Part shown: positions 17,242 through 30,515 of the stretch, piece by piece
How the letters are laid out: every line of letters starts with the position of its first letter
How positions within the stretch are numbered: position 1 is the first letter of the stretch
Assembly: GCA_017880805.1 (NCBI GenBank)
Contig: JADGRP010000113.1
Span: 1 to 46,776 of the forward strand
Length of the DNA stretch: 46,776 bases
Direction: 5' to 3'
Source: Burkholderiales bacterium
GTDB lineage: Bacteria > Pseudomonadota > Gammaproteobacteria > Burkholderiales > Casimicrobiaceae
Position numbers and translations under genes: made by a program
Notes under the pieces: model-generated
Seen by the model: the letters and a program-made list of their open reading frames with translations, nothing else
Told to the model about the DNA's origin: nothing
Databases searched by the model: none

Positions 17242-18228
17242 ATGAAAAAACCCGTTCGCGTGGCGGTGACCGGCGCCGCCGGCCAAATCGGTTACAGCCT
17301 TCTGTTCCGTATCGCCAGCGGCGAGATGCTCGGTCCCGACCAGCCGGTTTCACTGCAACTGCTGGAACTGCCGATCGACAAAGCTCAGGCCGCGCTCAAG
17401 GGCGTCATGATGGAACTCGAGGACTGCGCATTTCCCCTCCTGTCGGGCATGGCCGGCACTGGGGACGCCAAAGTCGCGTTCAAGGACGCCGAGATCGCCC
17501 TGCTCGTCGGCGCGCGCCCGCGCGGCCCGGGCATGGAACGGAAAGACCTTCTGCTCGAGAATGCGAAGATTTTCATCGAGCAAGGCAAGGCGCTCGATGC
17601 CGTGGCGAGCCGCGGGATCAAGGTGCTGGTGGTTGGCAACCCCGCCAACACCAACGCCTACATCGCCATGAAATCGGCGCCCTCGCTGCCGAAGAAGAAC
17701 TTCACCGCGATGCTCCGCCTCGACCACAACCGCGCGTTGTCGCAGCTCGCGGCCAAGTCGGGCAGGCCGGTCGAGTCGATCGAAAAGCTGATCGTGTGGG
17801 GCAATCATTCCCCGACGATGTATCCGGACTATCGTTTCGCCACCGTCGAAGGGCAATCGCTCAAGGCGCTGATCAACGACGAAGCCTGGAACCGCACTGT
17901 TTTTCTGCCGGCGGTGGGCAAGCGCGGCGCGGCGATCATCGAAGCGCGGGGACTTTCTTCCGCTGCATCGGCAGCCAACGCCGCGATCGGCCATATCCGC
18001 GACTGGATGCTGGGCAGCGGCGGCAAGTGGGCGACCATGGGCGTGGCCTCGGACGGCAGTTACGGCATTCCGCAGGACGTGATGTACGGGGTTCCGGTCA
18101 CGACCTCCGCCGGCGAATACACGCGCGTCCAGGGTCTCGACATCGACGCGTTCTCGCGCGAAAAGATGGATGCCACGCTCAAGGAACTCGAGGAAGAGCG
18201 CGCCGGCGTCGCGTCGCTGCTCGGCTGA
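17242..18228 (+). CDS. mdh: Malate dehydrogenase
   Basis: NAD-dependent oxidation of malate to oxaloacetate. The 328-residue protein belongs to the cytosolic-type MDH branch. It has the NAD-binding [20 protein letters not shown] (9-28), the mobile-loop arginines in [24 protein letters not shown], the RLDHNRA block (159-165) with the proton-relay Asp and substrate Arg, and the catalytic histidine in [12 protein letters not shown] (His189). AAGGAG seven bases before the ATG is a good ribosome site. It is the first gene of the plus-strand arm and is divergent from gntR. prpB follows after 14 bp, so MDH is probably co-expressed with propionate catabolism, supplying the oxaloacetate that PrpC needs. 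Confidence 0.96.
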   Translation: MKKPVRVAVTGAAGQIGYSLLFRIASGEMLGPDQPVSLQLLELPIDKAQAALKGVMMELEDCAFPLLSGMAGTGDAKVAFKDAEIALLVGARPRGPGMERKDLLLENAKIFIEQGKALDAVASRGIKVLVVGNPANTNAYIAMKSAPSLPKKNFTAMLRLDHNRALSQLAAKSGRPVESIEKLIVWGNHSPTMYPDYRFATVEGQSLKALINDEAWNRTVFLPAVGKRGAAIIEARGLSSAASAANAAIGHIRDWMLGSGGKWATMGVASDGSYGIPQDVMYGVPVTTSAGEYTRVQGLDIDAFSREKMDATLKELEEERAGVASLLG

Positions 18229-18242
18229 TTCTTCGCCCCGTC

Positions 18243-19130
18243 ATGAGCCTTCTCTCCCCCGGTGCGAAGTTTCGCGCGGCGCTCGCCGCCGAGAAACCGC
18301 TGCAGGTGCCAGGCGCGATTTGCGCGTATCACGCGATCCTCGCCGAGAAATCCGGCTTTCGGGCGATCTATCTCTCCGGCGGCGGCGTTGCCGCGGGGTC
18401 GCTGGGGGTTCCCGATCTCGGCATTTCGGGGCTCGACGACGTGCTGACCGACGTTCGCCGCATTACCGATGCCTGCGCCCTGCCGCTACTGGTCGACGTC
18501 GATACCGGCTTCGGCGCATCGGCATTCAACGTCGCGCGCACCGTGAAATCCCTGATCAAGTTCGGCGCCGCGGCGATGCACATCGAGGATCAGGTCGGTG
18601 CCAAGCGTTGCGGCCATCGACCGAACAAGGAGCTCGTCACGAAGGACGAAATGATGGACAGGATCAAGGCCGCCGTGGACGCGAAAACCGACACCAATTT
18701 TGTCGTCATGGCGCGAACCGACGCGCTATCGGTCGAAGGCCTCGATGCGGCGCTCGACCGCGCGTGCGCGTACGCGGAAGCCGGCGCCGACATGATCTTT
18801 CCCGAGGCCATGACGGAACTCTCGATGTACAGGCGTTTCGTCGACGCGGCCAAGGTTCCCGTCCTCGCCAACATCACCGAGTTTGGAGCGACACCGCTGT
18901 TCACCGTCGACGAGCTGAAGAGCGCCGGTGTCGCGATCGCGCTTTATCCCTTGTCCGCATTCCGGGCGATGAACAAGGCCGCGCTCGACGTTTACACGAC
19001 GCTGCGCCGGGACGGCACGCAAAAAACGTCCATCGATTCCATGCAGTCCCGCGCCGAGCTGTACGACTACCTTGGTTATCATGCCTACGAATCAAAGCTC
19101 GACACGCTGTTCGTGAAGGGCGCCCGTTGA
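18243..19130 (+). CDS. prpB: 2-Methylisocitrate lyase
   Basis: Cleaves 2-methylisocitrate into pyruvate and succinate, the last step of the methylcitrate cycle. The 295-residue protein has the isocitrate-lyase-superfamily TIM barrel with [22 protein letters not shown] (85-91) for Mg binding and the catalytic [12 protein letters not shown] with Cys123, the same number as in E. coli PrpB. It is much shorter than true isocitrate lyases, which excludes Ace[19 protein letters not shown] is also characteristic. No strong Shine-Dalgarno precedes the ATG, and with mdh ending only 14 bp upstream, coupling is likely. prpC follows after 51 bp. Confidence 0.95.
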   Translation: MSLLSPGAKFRAALAAEKPLQVPGAICAYHAILAEKSGFRAIYLSGGGVAAGSLGVPDLGISGLDDVLTDVRRITDACALPLLVDVDTGFGASAFNVARTVKSLIKFGAAAMHIEDQVGAKRCGHRPNKELVTKDEMMDRIKAAVDAKTDTNFVVMARTDALSVEGLDAALDRACAYAEAGADMIFPEAMTELSMYRRFVDAAKVPVLANITEFGATPLFTVDELKSAGVAIALYPLSAFRAMNKAALDVYTTLRRDGTQKTSIDSMQSRAELYDYLGYHAYESKLDTLFVKGAR

Positions 19131-19181
19131 AACGCGCGCTAACGTCGGAACGTTTCGATCCGTATCCACGAGGAGTCGATC

Positions 19182-20333
19182 GTGAGTGACGCGCTCGTCG
19201 CCCCCAAACCCAAGAAATCTGTCGCCCTGTCCGGCGTCACGGCAGGCAATACCGCCTTGTGTACGGTGGGACGCACCGGTAACGACCTGCATTACCGCGG
19301 CTACGACATCCTCGATATCGCCGACACCTGCGAGTTCGAGGAGATTGCGTATCTCCTGGTGCACGGCAAGCTTCCCGGCATCGCCGAGCTCGCCGCGTAC
19401 AAGGCGAAGCTCAAGGCCATGCGCGGGATACCGGCGCGGGTCATGACCGTGCTCGAGCAGCTTCCTTCCGCGGCGCATCCAATGGACGTCATGCGTACTG
19501 CGACCTCCGCGCTGGGCAGCGCGCTTCCCGAGCGAGACGACCACGCGCCCGCGGGTGCGCGCGACATCGCCGACCGCCTGATGGCGAGCCTCGGTTCGAT
19601 GCTGCTCTACTGGTATCACTGGACGCACAACGGCAAGCGCATCGATGTCGAGACCGACGACGACTCGATCGGCGGCCATTTTCTGCATCTGCTGCACGGC
19701 AGCAGCCCATCTGCGCTGTGGGTCAAGGCGATGCACACCTCGCTCAATCTTTACGCCGAGCACGAGTACAACGCGTCGACGTTCACCGCGCGCGTGATCG
19801 CAGGGACGGGGTCCGACATCTACTCCGCGATTACCGGCGCGATCGGCGCGTTGCGCGGGCCCAAGCACGGCGGCGCCAACGAATTCTCGTTCGAGACTCA
19901 AAAGCGGTACGAGACGCCCGACGAAGCGGAAAGCGACATCCGCCGGCGCGTTGATTCGAAGGAAGTGATCATCGGCTTCGGCCACCCGGTGTATACCGTC
20001 AGCGACCCGCGCAACAAGATCATCAAGGAGGTCGCGCGCACGCTCTCGCAGGAAGCGGCCAACATGAAGATGTTCAGCATTGCCGACCGCCTGGAATCCG
20101 TCATGTGGGACGCAAAGAAGATGTTCGCCAACCTGGATTGGTATTCTGCCGTGAGCTATCACATGATGGGCGTGCCTACGCAGATGTTCACGCCGCTTTT
20201 CGTGATCTCGCGCACGTCCGGTTGGGCCGCACACGTCATCGAGCAGCGCATCGACGGCAAGATCATCCGACCCTCGGCAAACTACATCGGGCCCGAAGAC
20301 CAGAAGTTCGTGCCGATTGCGGAACGCAGGTGA
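19182..20333 (+). CDS. prpC: 2-Methylcitrate synthase
   Basis: Condenses propionyl-CoA with oxaloacetate to 2-methylcitrate. The 383-residue protein is of the short citrate-synthase type, without the N-terminal extension seen in GltA. Catalytic residues are His229 in [13 protein letters not shown], His268 in [12 protein letters not shown] and Asp319 in [28 protein letters not shown] is typical of PrpC. The start is GTG preceded by GAGGAG. It lies after prpB and is followed by an acyltransferase gene that separates it from prpD, an uncommon break in the usual prpBC-(acn)-prpD order. Some citrate synthase side activity is likely, as in other PrpC proteins. Confidence 0.95.
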   Translation: MSDALVAPKPKKSVALSGVTAGNTALCTVGRTGNDLHYRGYDILDIADTCEFEEIAYLLVHGKLPGIAELAAYKAKLKAMRGIPARVMTVLEQLPSAAHPMDVMRTATSALGSALPERDDHAPAGARDIADRLMASLGSMLLYWYHWTHNGKRIDVETDDDSIGGHFLHLLHGSSPSALWVKAMHTSLNLYAEHEYNASTFTARVIAGTGSDIYSAITGAIGALRGPKHGGANEFSFETQKRYETPDEAESDIRRRVDSKEVIIGFGHPVYTVSDPRNKIIKEVARTLSQEAANMKMFSIADRLESVMWDAKKMFANLDWYSAVSYHMMGVPTQMFTPLFVISRTSGWAAHVIEQRIDGKIIRPSANYIGPEDQKFVPIAERR

Positions 20334-20397
20334 ACTGCAACGCGGCGCCATCCTCGAGAGACGACAAGGTCGACGTTCGCCGGCCCCGGCGCGCGCG

Positions 20398-21534
20398 GTG
20401 ACCGGCGCTCTGGCACTCCCGAAGATCGAACTCGCCGGCACTGTCGTGCGCGCCGGCCGCTATACCGCGCTGGATGCCTGGCGCGGACTGGCGGCGCTCT
20501 CGGTGGTGTACGGGCACCAGACGGCGGGCCGCCTCGGCGCATCGCTGTTCATCGCATTTTACCTCGCGGTTGATTTTTTCTTCGTGCTTTCGGGCTTCGT
20601 TCTCGCGCACCGCTACTGGGACGAGCTGGTGCGGGACCGCAAGCCGTTCCTCCCTGTCGTCATCGCCCGTTTTGCCCGCCTTTATCCGGCGCATGTATTC
20701 GTGCTCTTCGCGCTTCTGATCGGGTTCGGCATCGAGGCGATTCCCGCGTATCGTGGAGGCGCGCCGCTGCTCGCAGCGTGGCGCGAGGCGATTCCGCCGT
20801 TTCCCGGCGGGCCAGGGTTTTCGACATTCATACTGAATTTGCTGTTGCTGCAGAACGTCGGTCTGACACCCACCGGACTCACGTGGAACGTCCCGAGCTG
20901 GTCGATTTCCGTGGAATTCTTCGGTTCACTCTCGGTCTTGGGCCTGGTCGCGGTCTGGCGCACTCCGGGAGTGCGCATCGCGCTCAGCGCCGTCGCGTGC
21001 GCCGGATACGCGCTCGTCCTGGTGTTCAAGCACGGCATCCTCGACGCAACGTATGAAACGCTCTGGCACAGCGTCAATCTCGGTCTGGTGCGCGCGGCTG
21101 CGGGTATCGCCGCCGGCGTTCTCTGCCTGCTCTTCGCGCGGAAATATCTTTCACCGCGCACTCCCGGGCCGCTGGCCGCGACACTGCTCGAGCTGCTTGC
21201 GATCGCCTGCGTGCTGGCCCTCCTGATCCGTCCGGAGTACCACGACACGCGCGACACTCTGTTTCCGCTCGCGGCGCTCGTCCTGGTCGCCATTTTTTCG
21301 CTGGAGTGCGGCGCCGTAAGCCGGATGCTGGGCTCGGCTCCGCTGGTCTACGTGGGCAGCCTTTCCTACGCCATCTACTTAGTGCACTGGCCGCTGCTGT
21401 TCGTGATGGTGGAGCAATACCAGATGCCGCCGAGTCTCTACTACCTGGCCGTCTTCGGCGCCGCGATTGTCACGCATCATGCGGTCGAGGTCCCCGCCCG
21501 CCGCTTCATTATGCAACGCGCGCGTAGCGCTTAG
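20398..21534 (+). CDS. Acyltransferase 3 family membrane protein (OafA/YrhL-like)
   Basis: Predicted integral membrane O-acyltransferase that moves acyl groups onto cell-surface sugars or lipids. The protein of about 378 residues has roughly ten hydrophobic helices. The family signature lies at the N-terminus: [20 protein letters not shown] with the conserved histidine, then [26 protein letters not shown] and [11 protein letters not shown] occur later, as in Acyltransferase_3 (PF01757). The start is uncertain: a GTG giving [11 protein letters not shown] is used, while a TTG at 20317 would overlap prpC. It is wedged between prpC and prpD in the same direction with an 11-bp gap to prpD, so it must be co-transcribed, yet it has no known role in propionate catabolism. 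The acceptor substrate cannot be told. Confidence 0.85.
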   Translation: MTGALALPKIELAGTVVRAGRYTALDAWRGLAALSVVYGHQTAGRLGASLFIAFYLAVDFFFVLSGFVLAHRYWDELVRDRKPFLPVVIARFARLYPAHVFVLFALLIGFGIEAIPAYRGGAPLLAAWREAIPPFPGGPGFSTFILNLLLLQNVGLTPTGLTWNVPSWSISVEFFGSLSVLGLVAVWRTPGVRIALSAVACAGYALVLVFKHGILDATYETLWHSVNLGLVRAAAGIAAGVLCLLFARKYLSPRTPGPLAATLLELLAIACVLALLIRPEYHDTRDTLFPLAALVLVAIFSLECGAVSRMLGSAPLVYVGSLSYAIYLVHWPLLFVMVEQYQMPPSLYYLAVFGAAIVTHHAVEVPARRFIMQRARSA

Positions 21535-21545
21535 AGGCCATACGC

Positions 21546-22988
21546 ATGTCGAGCCCGATCTCCAACGTCCGCCCCAAACCCGACAAGGTGCTGGTCGATA
21601 TCGCCGACTACGTGACCCGCTACAAGATCACGGGCAAGGAAGCGTACGACACCGCGCGAAACTGCCTGCTGGACACGCTGGGCTGCGGCCTGGAAGCGCT
21701 GTCGTATCCGGCGTGCACCAAGCTGCTGGGGCCGATTGCTCCGGGAACCATCGTTCCCAATGGTGCCAAGGTGCCGGGGACGCAGTTTCAGCTCGATCCG
21801 GTGCAGGCTGCATTCAATATCGGCACCATGATCCGATGGCTCGATTTCAACGACACTTGGCTCGCCGCGGAATGGGGCCATCCTTCCGACAACCTCGGCG
21901 GCATCCTCGCCGTCGCCGACTGGCTGTCACGCAACGCCGTTGTTGCCGGCCGCAAGCCGCTGACCGTGAGGGACGTCCTCACCGCAATGATCAAAGCACA
22001 CGAAATACAGGGCGTGCTTGCGCTTGAAAACAGCTTCAACCGGGTCGGGCTCGATCACGTGGTTCTGGTCAAGGTCGCATCGACCGCGGTGGTCGGGCAG
22101 ATGCTCGGCTTGTCCCGGGAAGAGATCATCGACGCCACATCGCTCGCCTGGGTCGACGGGCAGAGCCTTCGCACCTACCGCCACAGCCCGAATACCGGAT
22201 CGCGCAAGAGCTGGGCCGCGGGGGACGCGACCGCGCGCGCGGTTCGCCTCGCGCTGATGGTCGTCAAGGGCGAAATGGGCTACCCCTCGGTCCTTACCGC
22301 AAAGACGTGGGGCTTCTACGACGTTCTGTTCAAGGGCCAGCCATTCAAGTTCCAACGTTCCTACGGCAGCTACGTGATGGAGAACGTGCTCTTCAAGATC
22401 AGCTTTCCCGCCGAATTCCACGCCCAGACGGCGGTCGAATGCGCGATGGCGCTCCATTCGAAGGTAGGAGACCGGCTCGACGATATCGGCAAGATCACGA
22501 TACGCACCCATGAGTCTGCGATTCGCATCATCGACAAGAAAGGCCCGCTCGCCAATCCCGCCGATCGCGACCACTGCATCCAGTACATGGTGGCCGTCCC
22601 GCTGATCCACGGCCGGCTGACTGCCGCCGATTACGAGGACGGCATCGCCAACGATCCCCGCATCGATCGCTTGCGCGATAAGATGGTGTGCGTCGAGGAC
22701 AGCCAGTTTTCGAAGGATTATCTCAGTCCCGACAAGCGCTCGATCGCCAACGCGATTACCATCGAGTTCAAGGATGGCAGCAAGCTGAAGGAAGTCGTCG
22801 TCGAGTATCCGATCGGTCATCGCCGCCGGCGCAAGGAAGGCATGCCTGTGCTGATCGAAAAATTCAGGACCAACCTCGCGCGTCGGTTTCCGCTCAAGCA
22901 ACAGCGCGCCATTCTCGAGCGCGCGCTCGATCCAGCCAAGCTCGACGCGACCGCAGTGCATGAATTCGTCGACCTGTTCGTGATCTGA
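21546..22988 (+). CDS. prpD: 2-Methylcitrate dehydratase
   Basis: MmgE/PrpD-family dehydratase that turns 2-methylcitrate into 2-methyl-cis-aconitate. The 480-residue length is close to E. coli PrpD (483). Visible blocks are [54 protein letters not shown] (the active-site region with Asp and His), [19 protein letters not shown] and [20 protein letters not shown]. The ATG lies 11 bp after the acyltransferase stop. The presence of PrpD together with a conventional aconitase downstream, and the absence of acnD and prpF, indicate the PrpD-type pathway. Confidence 0.95.
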   Translation: MSSPISNVRPKPDKVLVDIADYVTRYKITGKEAYDTARNCLLDTLGCGLEALSYPACTKLLGPIAPGTIVPNGAKVPGTQFQLDPVQAAFNIGTMIRWLDFNDTWLAAEWGHPSDNLGGILAVADWLSRNAVVAGRKPLTVRDVLTAMIKAHEIQGVLALENSFNRVGLDHVVLVKVASTAVVGQMLGLSREEIIDATSLAWVDGQSLRTYRHSPNTGSRKSWAAGDATARAVRLALMVVKGEMGYPSVLTAKTWGFYDVLFKGQPFKFQRSYGSYVMENVLFKISFPAEFHAQTAVECAMALHSKVGDRLDDIGKITIRTHESAIRIIDKKGPLANPADRDHCIQYMVAVPLIHGRLTAADYEDGIANDPRIDRLRDKMVCVEDSQFSKDYLSPDKRSIANAITIEFKDGSKLKEVVVEYPIGHRRRRKEGMPVLIEKFRTNLARRFPLKQQRAILERALDPAKLDATAVHEFVDLFVI

Positions 22989-23016
22989 CCGCTGTCAACC
23001 CTACCAGGAGCCATTC

Positions 23017-23538
23017 ATGATCGCCCGCCGAATCTCAGCCGTTATGGTCTCGATCGCCGGCATGTGCGCCGCCGGTGGCGCCGCTTTTGGCACCTACGCG
23101 GCCGATCTGCCCGTACTCAAGGCGGGCCTGTGGGAAGTCTCGCGCGTCAGTACGCAGCAGGGCGACAAAAAGCACCTCACGACAATGTGCCTCGACGACT
23201 CGGTTCAAGCCGAGATGCGGGAGTTCAGTATGGGTGTCGCCAAAGAGATGTGCACGCAAAACGAGCGGGTCATCGAGGGCAATCGCATGACGGTCCGGGC
23301 CACGTGCAAGCTCGGCCCGACGACCATGAAGACGCAGTCCGTCATGGTGTTCAGCGGCAATACCGCGTATCACACCGATGGCAGCGCGACATACGATCCG
23401 CCATTCATGAACATGACGGAGGCCAAATCGACCATCGACGGCAAATGGGCCGGCCCCTGCAAGCCCGGCCAGGTACCGGGCGACATCGTCACCGAAACCG
23501 GACAGACGATCAACATGAAGGCGATGATGAAGAAGTAA
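23017..23538 (+). CDS. DUF3617-domain secreted protein
   Basis: A 173-residue exported protein of unknown function. It has a Sec-type signal peptide (Arg-rich start, hydrophobic core to about residue 23, probable cut after TYAA near 29) and a DUF3617 body that begins [12 protein letters not shown] and ends with [15 protein letters not shown]. Three or four cysteines (Cys58, Cys79, Cys97 and the late GPC) could form disulfides in the periplasm. AGGAG lies about nine bases before the ATG. It sits between prpD and acnA in the same direction. A structural or housekeeping envelope role is possible; no link to propionate metabolism is known to me. Confidence 0.8.
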   Translation: MIARRISAVMVSIAGMCAAGGAAFGTYAADLPVLKAGLWEVSRVSTQQGDKKHLTTMCLDDSVQAEMREFSMGVAKEMCTQNERVIEGNRMTVRATCKLGPTTMKTQSVMVFSGNTAYHTDGSATYDPPFMNMTEAKSTIDGKWAGPCKPGQVPGDIVTETGQTINMKAMMKK

Positions 23539-23654
23539 CGCATCGCTGGGCGATTTTCGAATACGAGCGCATCGAGAACAGGGTGAACGCCAAGCGCCCC
23601 GAGCCCGCTCGGACGATGCGCGGCTCAGCAAGGTCAACGTCGAAAGGTACAGTA

Positions 23655-26479
<2,825 letters not shown>

Positions 26480-26483
<4 letters not shown>

Positions 26484-27412
26484 CCGGCGTCGAGCGCGCG
26501 GCGCGCCCCGGCGTGACGGGCGCGCCGCCGGCGCATCCGTTCGCCCGCGCGCTGCCCTTGTTCCTGTTCGCGGGGTTGTGCCTGTCGTCGCTCGACACGA
26601 CCGCGAAATATCTGGTCCGGGATCACTCGCTGCTCCTGGTCGTCTGGGCGCGGTACACCGGCCAGATGCTGGTGGTAACGCCCTTCGCTTTGCACCGCGC
26701 GGGCCCGAATTTCTGGCGCACACGGCGACTTGGGTTGCAGCTCGTGCGCTCGTCGATGCTGCTGATCGCGACCGTTTCCTTTTTTGCCGCGCTGCGCTAT
26801 CTGCCGCTCGCCGAGGCGTCGGCGATCACGTTTCTGGCGCCAATCCTGATCGTGCTCCTGTCGGGACCCTTGCTCGGCGAGCGGCCGACGCTTGGGCGAT
26901 GGATCGCATCGATCACCGGTTTCATCGGTATCCTGATTCTGCTGCGGCCGGGCTCGTCGGTATTTCATCCCGCCACGCTGCTGCTTCTCATCACCGCACT
27001 CAGCAACGCGTTCTACCAAATCCTCACCCGCAAACTGCTCCACGAAAGCGCGCACACCACGCTCTTCTACAGCGCGCTCGTGGGCATGCTGCTGCTTTCG
27101 CTGGCGCTGCCATGGACAATCGGCGACAGCACGCCTACGTGGCGCGGCGGCGCGCTGATACTGCTGCTGGGATTGTTCGCCGGATTCGGACACTGGGCGA
27201 TGATCGGCGCCTTTCTGCGGGCGCCCGCATCGCTGCTCACGCCGTTCACCTACCTGCAGATGGTCTGGGCGATCGGCTACGGCTATCTGATCTTCGACCA
27301 GTTGCCGGATCGCTGGTCCGCGGTCGGCATGACGGTGATCGTCGCCAGCGGTCTTTTGCTCGCGCTGCAGGAGCGGCAGCAGGCGCTGCTGACCTCGCGA
27401 CATCGGCACTAA
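26480..27412 (+). CDS. EamA/DMT-superfamily transporter
   Basis: A 310-residue integral membrane protein with about ten hydrophobic helices in two EamA repeats. Signs are [10 protein letters not shown] and [13 protein letters not shown] in the first helices, [21 protein letters not shown] in the middle of repeat one, a charged bend [10 protein letters not shown], and a second repeat with [12 protein letters not shown] and [19 protein letters not shown]. Such proteins export or import metabolites, but substrates cannot be predicted. The GTG start overlaps the acnA stop by four bases, so it is translationally coupled to acnA and is the last gene of the arm. Its end overlaps the end of the convergent Bug gene by four bases. 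Confidence 0.85.
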
Positions 27413-28392
27413 TCGGCGGTAAATCCCGAGCGTTTGACGATCGGTCCCCACTTCGCGTAATCGGCGGCGAGAATCTTCGAGAATTCGGCCGGCGTGCCGG
27501 TCGCCGGGTCCATGCCGAGGTGACTCAACTTGTCGACGACGTCCGGCGATTGCAGCGCGCGATTGATGCCGCGATTCAACGTGTCCACGATCGCTGCAGG
27601 CGTCTTCGCCGGCGCGAAGAAGCCGAACCAGCCGATCGCCTCGACGTTTTTCAGGCCCAGCTCATTGAAGGTCGGCACTTCGGGCAGCGCCGTCGAGCGC
27701 GTCGCGCCCGAACTCGCCAGGACGCGGATCTTTCCGGCGCGATGGAGCTCGGTCAGGTCGGCAATGGCGTCGATCGCGACCGGAACCTGGCCGCCGATCA
27801 GATCGTTGATGTACGCCGCCGATCCCTTGTATGCGACGTGCACCATGTCGACACCGATCTCGCGGCTCAACAGGACGCCGAAGAAATGCGGAAGGCTGCC
27901 GGCGCCCGAGGTCGCGTACGCCGCTTTGTCCGGGTGCGCTCTTGCCCATGCGACGAATTCCTGCCAGGTCCTGGCGCCGCTCTCCGGGCCGGCCGCGATC
28001 GCAAACTGAAATGTCGCGCCCAGCGCAACCGGCGCGAAGTCGTTGAGCGCGTCATAACTGATGCTCTTGGTCGTGTGCGGCACGACCGCCATGGGCCCGA
28101 TGGGCATCACCATGATGGTCGTGCCGTCGGGCGCGGCACTCTTGACCGCCTCGGCGGCGATACGTCCGATGGCGCCGGGCCGATTGTCGACGATCACCGG
28201 CTGGCCAAGCGTGTCCTTGAGCTTCTCCGCCACCACGCGGGCGATGATGTCCGCGGTTCCTCCGGCAGCGAATCCGACGACGATGCGCACCGGCTTGTCG
28301 AACTTGTCCTGCGCGCCGGCAACCGGACCGAAGCCGATCAACAGCGTCATCAGCGGCACGCTGACGGCCGCCGCGAATCCTGTACGCATCAT
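27409..28392 (-). CDS. Bug-family periplasmic solute receptor (tripartite tricarboxylate transporter type)
   Basis: Binds a small carboxylate or similar solute in the periplasm. The 327-residue protein has a signal peptide (MMRTGFAAAVSVPLMTLLIG..., cut after VAGA near 27), then KPVRIVVGFAAGGTADIIAR, the Bug signature, VDNRPGAIGRIA and YKGSAAYINDLIGGQVPVAID. This family is hugely expanded in Burkholderiales, and most copies are orphans without the TctA/TctB membrane subunits, as here. The ligand is not predictable, though the neighbouring TCA genes make a carboxylate plausible. It is convergent with the EamA gene and lies 47 bp downstream of the TIR-Sel1 gene on the same strand. Confidence 0.9.
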   Translation of the reverse strand: MMRTGFAAAVSVPLMTLLIGFGPVAGAQDKFDKPVRIVVGFAAGGTADIIARVVAEKLKDTLGQPVIVDNRPGAIGRIAAEAVKSAAPDGTTIMVMPIGPMAVVPHTTKSISYDALNDFAPVALGATFQFAIAAGPESGARTWQEFVAWARAHPDKAAYATSGAGSLPHFFGVLLSREIGVDMVHVAYKGSAAYINDLIGGQVPVAIDAIADLTELHRAGKIRVLASSGATRSTALPEVPTFNELGLKNVEAIGWFGFFAPAKTPAAIVDTLNRGINRALQSPDVVDKLSHLGMDPATGTPAEFSKILAADYAKWGPIVKRSGFTAD

Positions 28393-28439
28393 TTCTCCTT
28401 CAATGCCGACGCAACAGCGCGGCCGACGATCGCGGTAAT

Positions 28440-29816
28440 CTATCGCCGCGGCGGCTGGTAGCGCATGCGCTCCTGCACCCGGCTCAGGTTCGATACCGCG
28501 GTTCGGTCGCCCAGATCCGCGGCGCGCTTGTAGAGCGACATCGCCATGTTGAGGTCGACCGGCACGCCGCGCCCGTTTTCGTACATGTAGCCGAGGTTAT
28601 TGATCCCCGACGCATTGTTCAGATCGGCCGCATGCCGGTAAAGCGCCGCGGCCCGCTGATCATCCGCAACAACGCCCTGCCCGTTCAGGTAAAAATTGCC
28701 GAGGTTGGTCGACGACTCCGCGTCGCCCTTATCCGCCCCCTGCTTGTACCAATACGCCGCGCGATTGATATCGACACCGACGCCGCGACCAAGGCGGTAC
28801 ATGTCCCCCAGCGCGTTCCCGGCAGTCGCCTCGCCCAAGTCGAGCGCACGGCGATAATACTCCACCGCCTTTATCGGATCGGCCCGCGTGCCGCGGCCGT
28901 TCGCGTAAAACAGGCCGACGTTGGACGCCGCCGTGCCGTACCCCTGATCGGCGGCTGCCATATACCATCGCAGCGCCTGCACGTCATCCTGCTTGGCGCC
29001 GCGACCGTTCCCGAGCAGATATCCGACATAATTCTGCGAGTGGACATCGCCGAGCTTGGCGCCGCGAAACGCCCACTCGAGCGCCTTGGCGTCGTTCTGC
29101 TCCACGCCATTGCCGTAGAAGTACATTGCAGCCATGTAATAGGCCGCGAGCCCGCTGCCGTGCTGCGCCGCGCTGCGCAGTTGCGCTTCGGCCTCGACGT
29201 AGCGGGAATCCAGATAATTCTTGAGTCCTTGCTCGAGCGCATCGTGCGGGTCGCCGCCGGACCAAAGGCGGCTGATCGCCCACAGCACGAGTATCGCCAC
29301 CGCGGCGCCGCCGGCGTAATACGGAAACCGCGGCCGAGCAGCGAACTGCTGCGCCATCGCCCGCACCCGGCGCAACGGGGCCCATGGATCGGCCGCGGGT
29401 TTGACTACCGCGGACGCATTGCCGGCGCCGACACGATCAGCGATTGCCGCGACCAGCTTCCGATATTCCGGATGATCGAGCTCGCCCTGCCAGTGCATGA
29501 GATTCGCGGTCTGAATGCCGCGAAACCCGATCGGCAACTCGACGTCGCCGATCTGCACCGGCACGAGCTTGTTGGCATTGCGTCCGATTTCCGCTTCGTC
29601 GCGCACGAAATGCGACGACAGCGCCGGCGTCGACCACAAGACCACCACGCATTTGGCGTCGCGTAACGCCGTTTCGATCGAAGTGCCCCACGAGCTGCCC
29701 GTGACGATGCCTTCCTTGTCGCGCCAGACATTCCATCCCTGGCTCGCGAGCACGTCGCGCAAGCGCTGCGCGGTTATTTCGTCCTCGCGCGCATAGCTTA
29801 TGAAGATATCCGCCAT
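28440..29816 (-). CDS. Membrane-anchored TIR domain protein with Sel1 repeats
   Basis: The 458-residue protein has three parts. Residues 1-130 form a TIR domain (DIFISYAREDE, GWNVWRDKEGI, CVVVLWS, SSHFVRDEAEIG); Glu74 in the S-x-F-V-x-x-E pattern matches the catalytic glutamate of TIR NADases. Residues about 165-185 form one transmembrane helix. From about 190 to 450 there are about seven Sel1-like repeats of 36 residues with the GxGxxxDxxxAxxWYxxAA pattern. The N-terminus lacks a signal peptide, so the TIR part should be cytoplasmic and the Sel1 part across the membrane. The ATG follows the ParA-like gene by ten bases. TIR-Sel1 proteins may act in signalling or defence, but function here is unknown; scaffold-only (non-enzymatic) TIR is possible. 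Confidence 0.85.
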   Translation of the reverse strand: MADIFISYAREDEITAQRLRDVLASQGWNVWRDKEGIVTGSSWGTSIETALRDAKCVVVLWSTPALSSHFVRDEAEIGRNANKLVPVQIGDVELPIGFRGIQTANLMHWQGELDHPEYRKLVAAIADRVGAGNASAVVKPAADPWAPLRRVRAMAQQFAARPRFPYYAGGAAVAILVLWAISRLWSGGDPHDALEQGLKNYLDSRYVEAEAQLRSAAQHGSGLAAYYMAAMYFYGNGVEQNDAKALEWAFRGAKLGDVHSQNYVGYLLGNGRGAKQDDVQALRWYMAAADQGYGTAASNVGLFYANGRGTRADPIKAVEYYRRALDLGEATAGNALGDMYRLGRGVGVDINRAAYWYKQGADKGDAESSTNLGNFYLNGQGVVADDQRAAALYRHAADLNNASGINNLGYMYENGRGVPVDLNMAMSLYKRAADLGDRTAVSNLSRVQERMRYQPPRR

Positions 29817-29826
29817 GCCGCTGGAT

Positions 29827-30471
29827 TCAGGACGCCTTCACCGGGGCCTGGCGCGCGATCCACCGCGTCAGCGGGCGCCATTGATCCCAGTCCTGCTCGG
29901 CGCGCGAGCGCGGCAGATCGAACACCGTCAAGCCATCGCGCGCGCAATGCACGTAGACCTGCGTCGCACGCAGATGCGCGACCAGCGGAAATTCGAATGC
30001 GTTGAGAAATTCGTCCAGCTCGCCCGCGCTGTGGGTCCTCGGGTCGACGCGCATCGCCACCAGCCCGATGGCGATTTCGCCTTTCTTGACCGCTTTGTAT
30101 TCGCCGATCTGGTCCAGGAAATGTTGCGTCGCCCCCATGTCGAACGCGCTCGGCGATACCGGCAGCAACAAAATGTCGGCGCGGCGCATGGCGTCACGCA
30201 AGCCCTCGCCGTGCAAACCGGCGGGAGTATCGATCACCAGCCAATGCGGGTTGTGCTCCTTGATATCCTCGCGGTCCGCGTCGGGCGTCCACGAGGCGAT
30301 CGCCGGAAACAGCGGCGGACGACGGGCAAGCCACTCGGTCGCCGAACGCAAGGGATCGAAATCGGCGAGCACCACGCGCTGCTTGCGCCCCGCGAGCCAA
30401 CCGGCCAAATTAGTCGCAAGCGTTGTCTTGCCGCTGCCGCCCTTCGGATTTGCCACCAGTATCGTTTGCAT
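29827..30471 (-). CDS. ParA/MinD-like P-loop ATPase
   Basis: A 214-residue deviant Walker ATPase. It opens MQTILVANPKGGSGKTTLAT with the KGGxGKT motif (10-16) including the signature lysine, then VVLADFDPLRSATEWLARR (Walker A') and WLVIDTPAGLHGE (Walker B). Such proteins position cargo on nucleoid or membrane, or regulate partners through ATP-dependent dimerisation. There is no ParB or parS nearby, so chromosome or plasmid partition is unlikely. AGGGGG about seven bases before the ATG supports the start; earlier in-frame codons fall inside the gap and upstream gene. It lies 44 bp after the carboxypeptidase gene and ten bases before the TIR-Sel1 gene, so the three are likely one transcript. 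The partner protein is not identified. Confidence 0.85.
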   Translation of the reverse strand: MQTILVANPKGGSGKTTLATNLAGWLAGRKQRVVLADFDPLRSATEWLARRPPLFPAIASWTPDADREDIKEHNPHWLVIDTPAGLHGEGLRDAMRRADILLLPVSPSAFDMGATQHFLDQIGEYKAVKKGEIAIGLVAMRVDPRTHSAGELDEFLNAFEFPLVAHLRATQVYVHCARDGLTVFDLPRSRAEQDWDQWRPLTRWIARQAPVKAS

Positions 30472-30515
30472 TGGAACCCCCTTTGGCGTAATTCTAGGGC
30501 CAAAAGGCTCCACCG

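Noticed and set aside
18243-19130. Isocitrate lyase (glyoxylate shunt)
   Set aside because: The protein has only 295 residues and the KRCGH motif at the PrpB position; no malate synthase gene is present.
23064-23654. Extended N-terminus of acnA
   Set aside because: The frame stays open upstream but overlaps the DUF3617 gene in another frame; family alignment and AAAGG place the start at 23655.
29827-30471. Chromosome or plasmid partition protein ParA with a nearby origin
   Set aside because: No parB gene, no parS-like palindromes and no DnaA-box cluster were noticed nearby.
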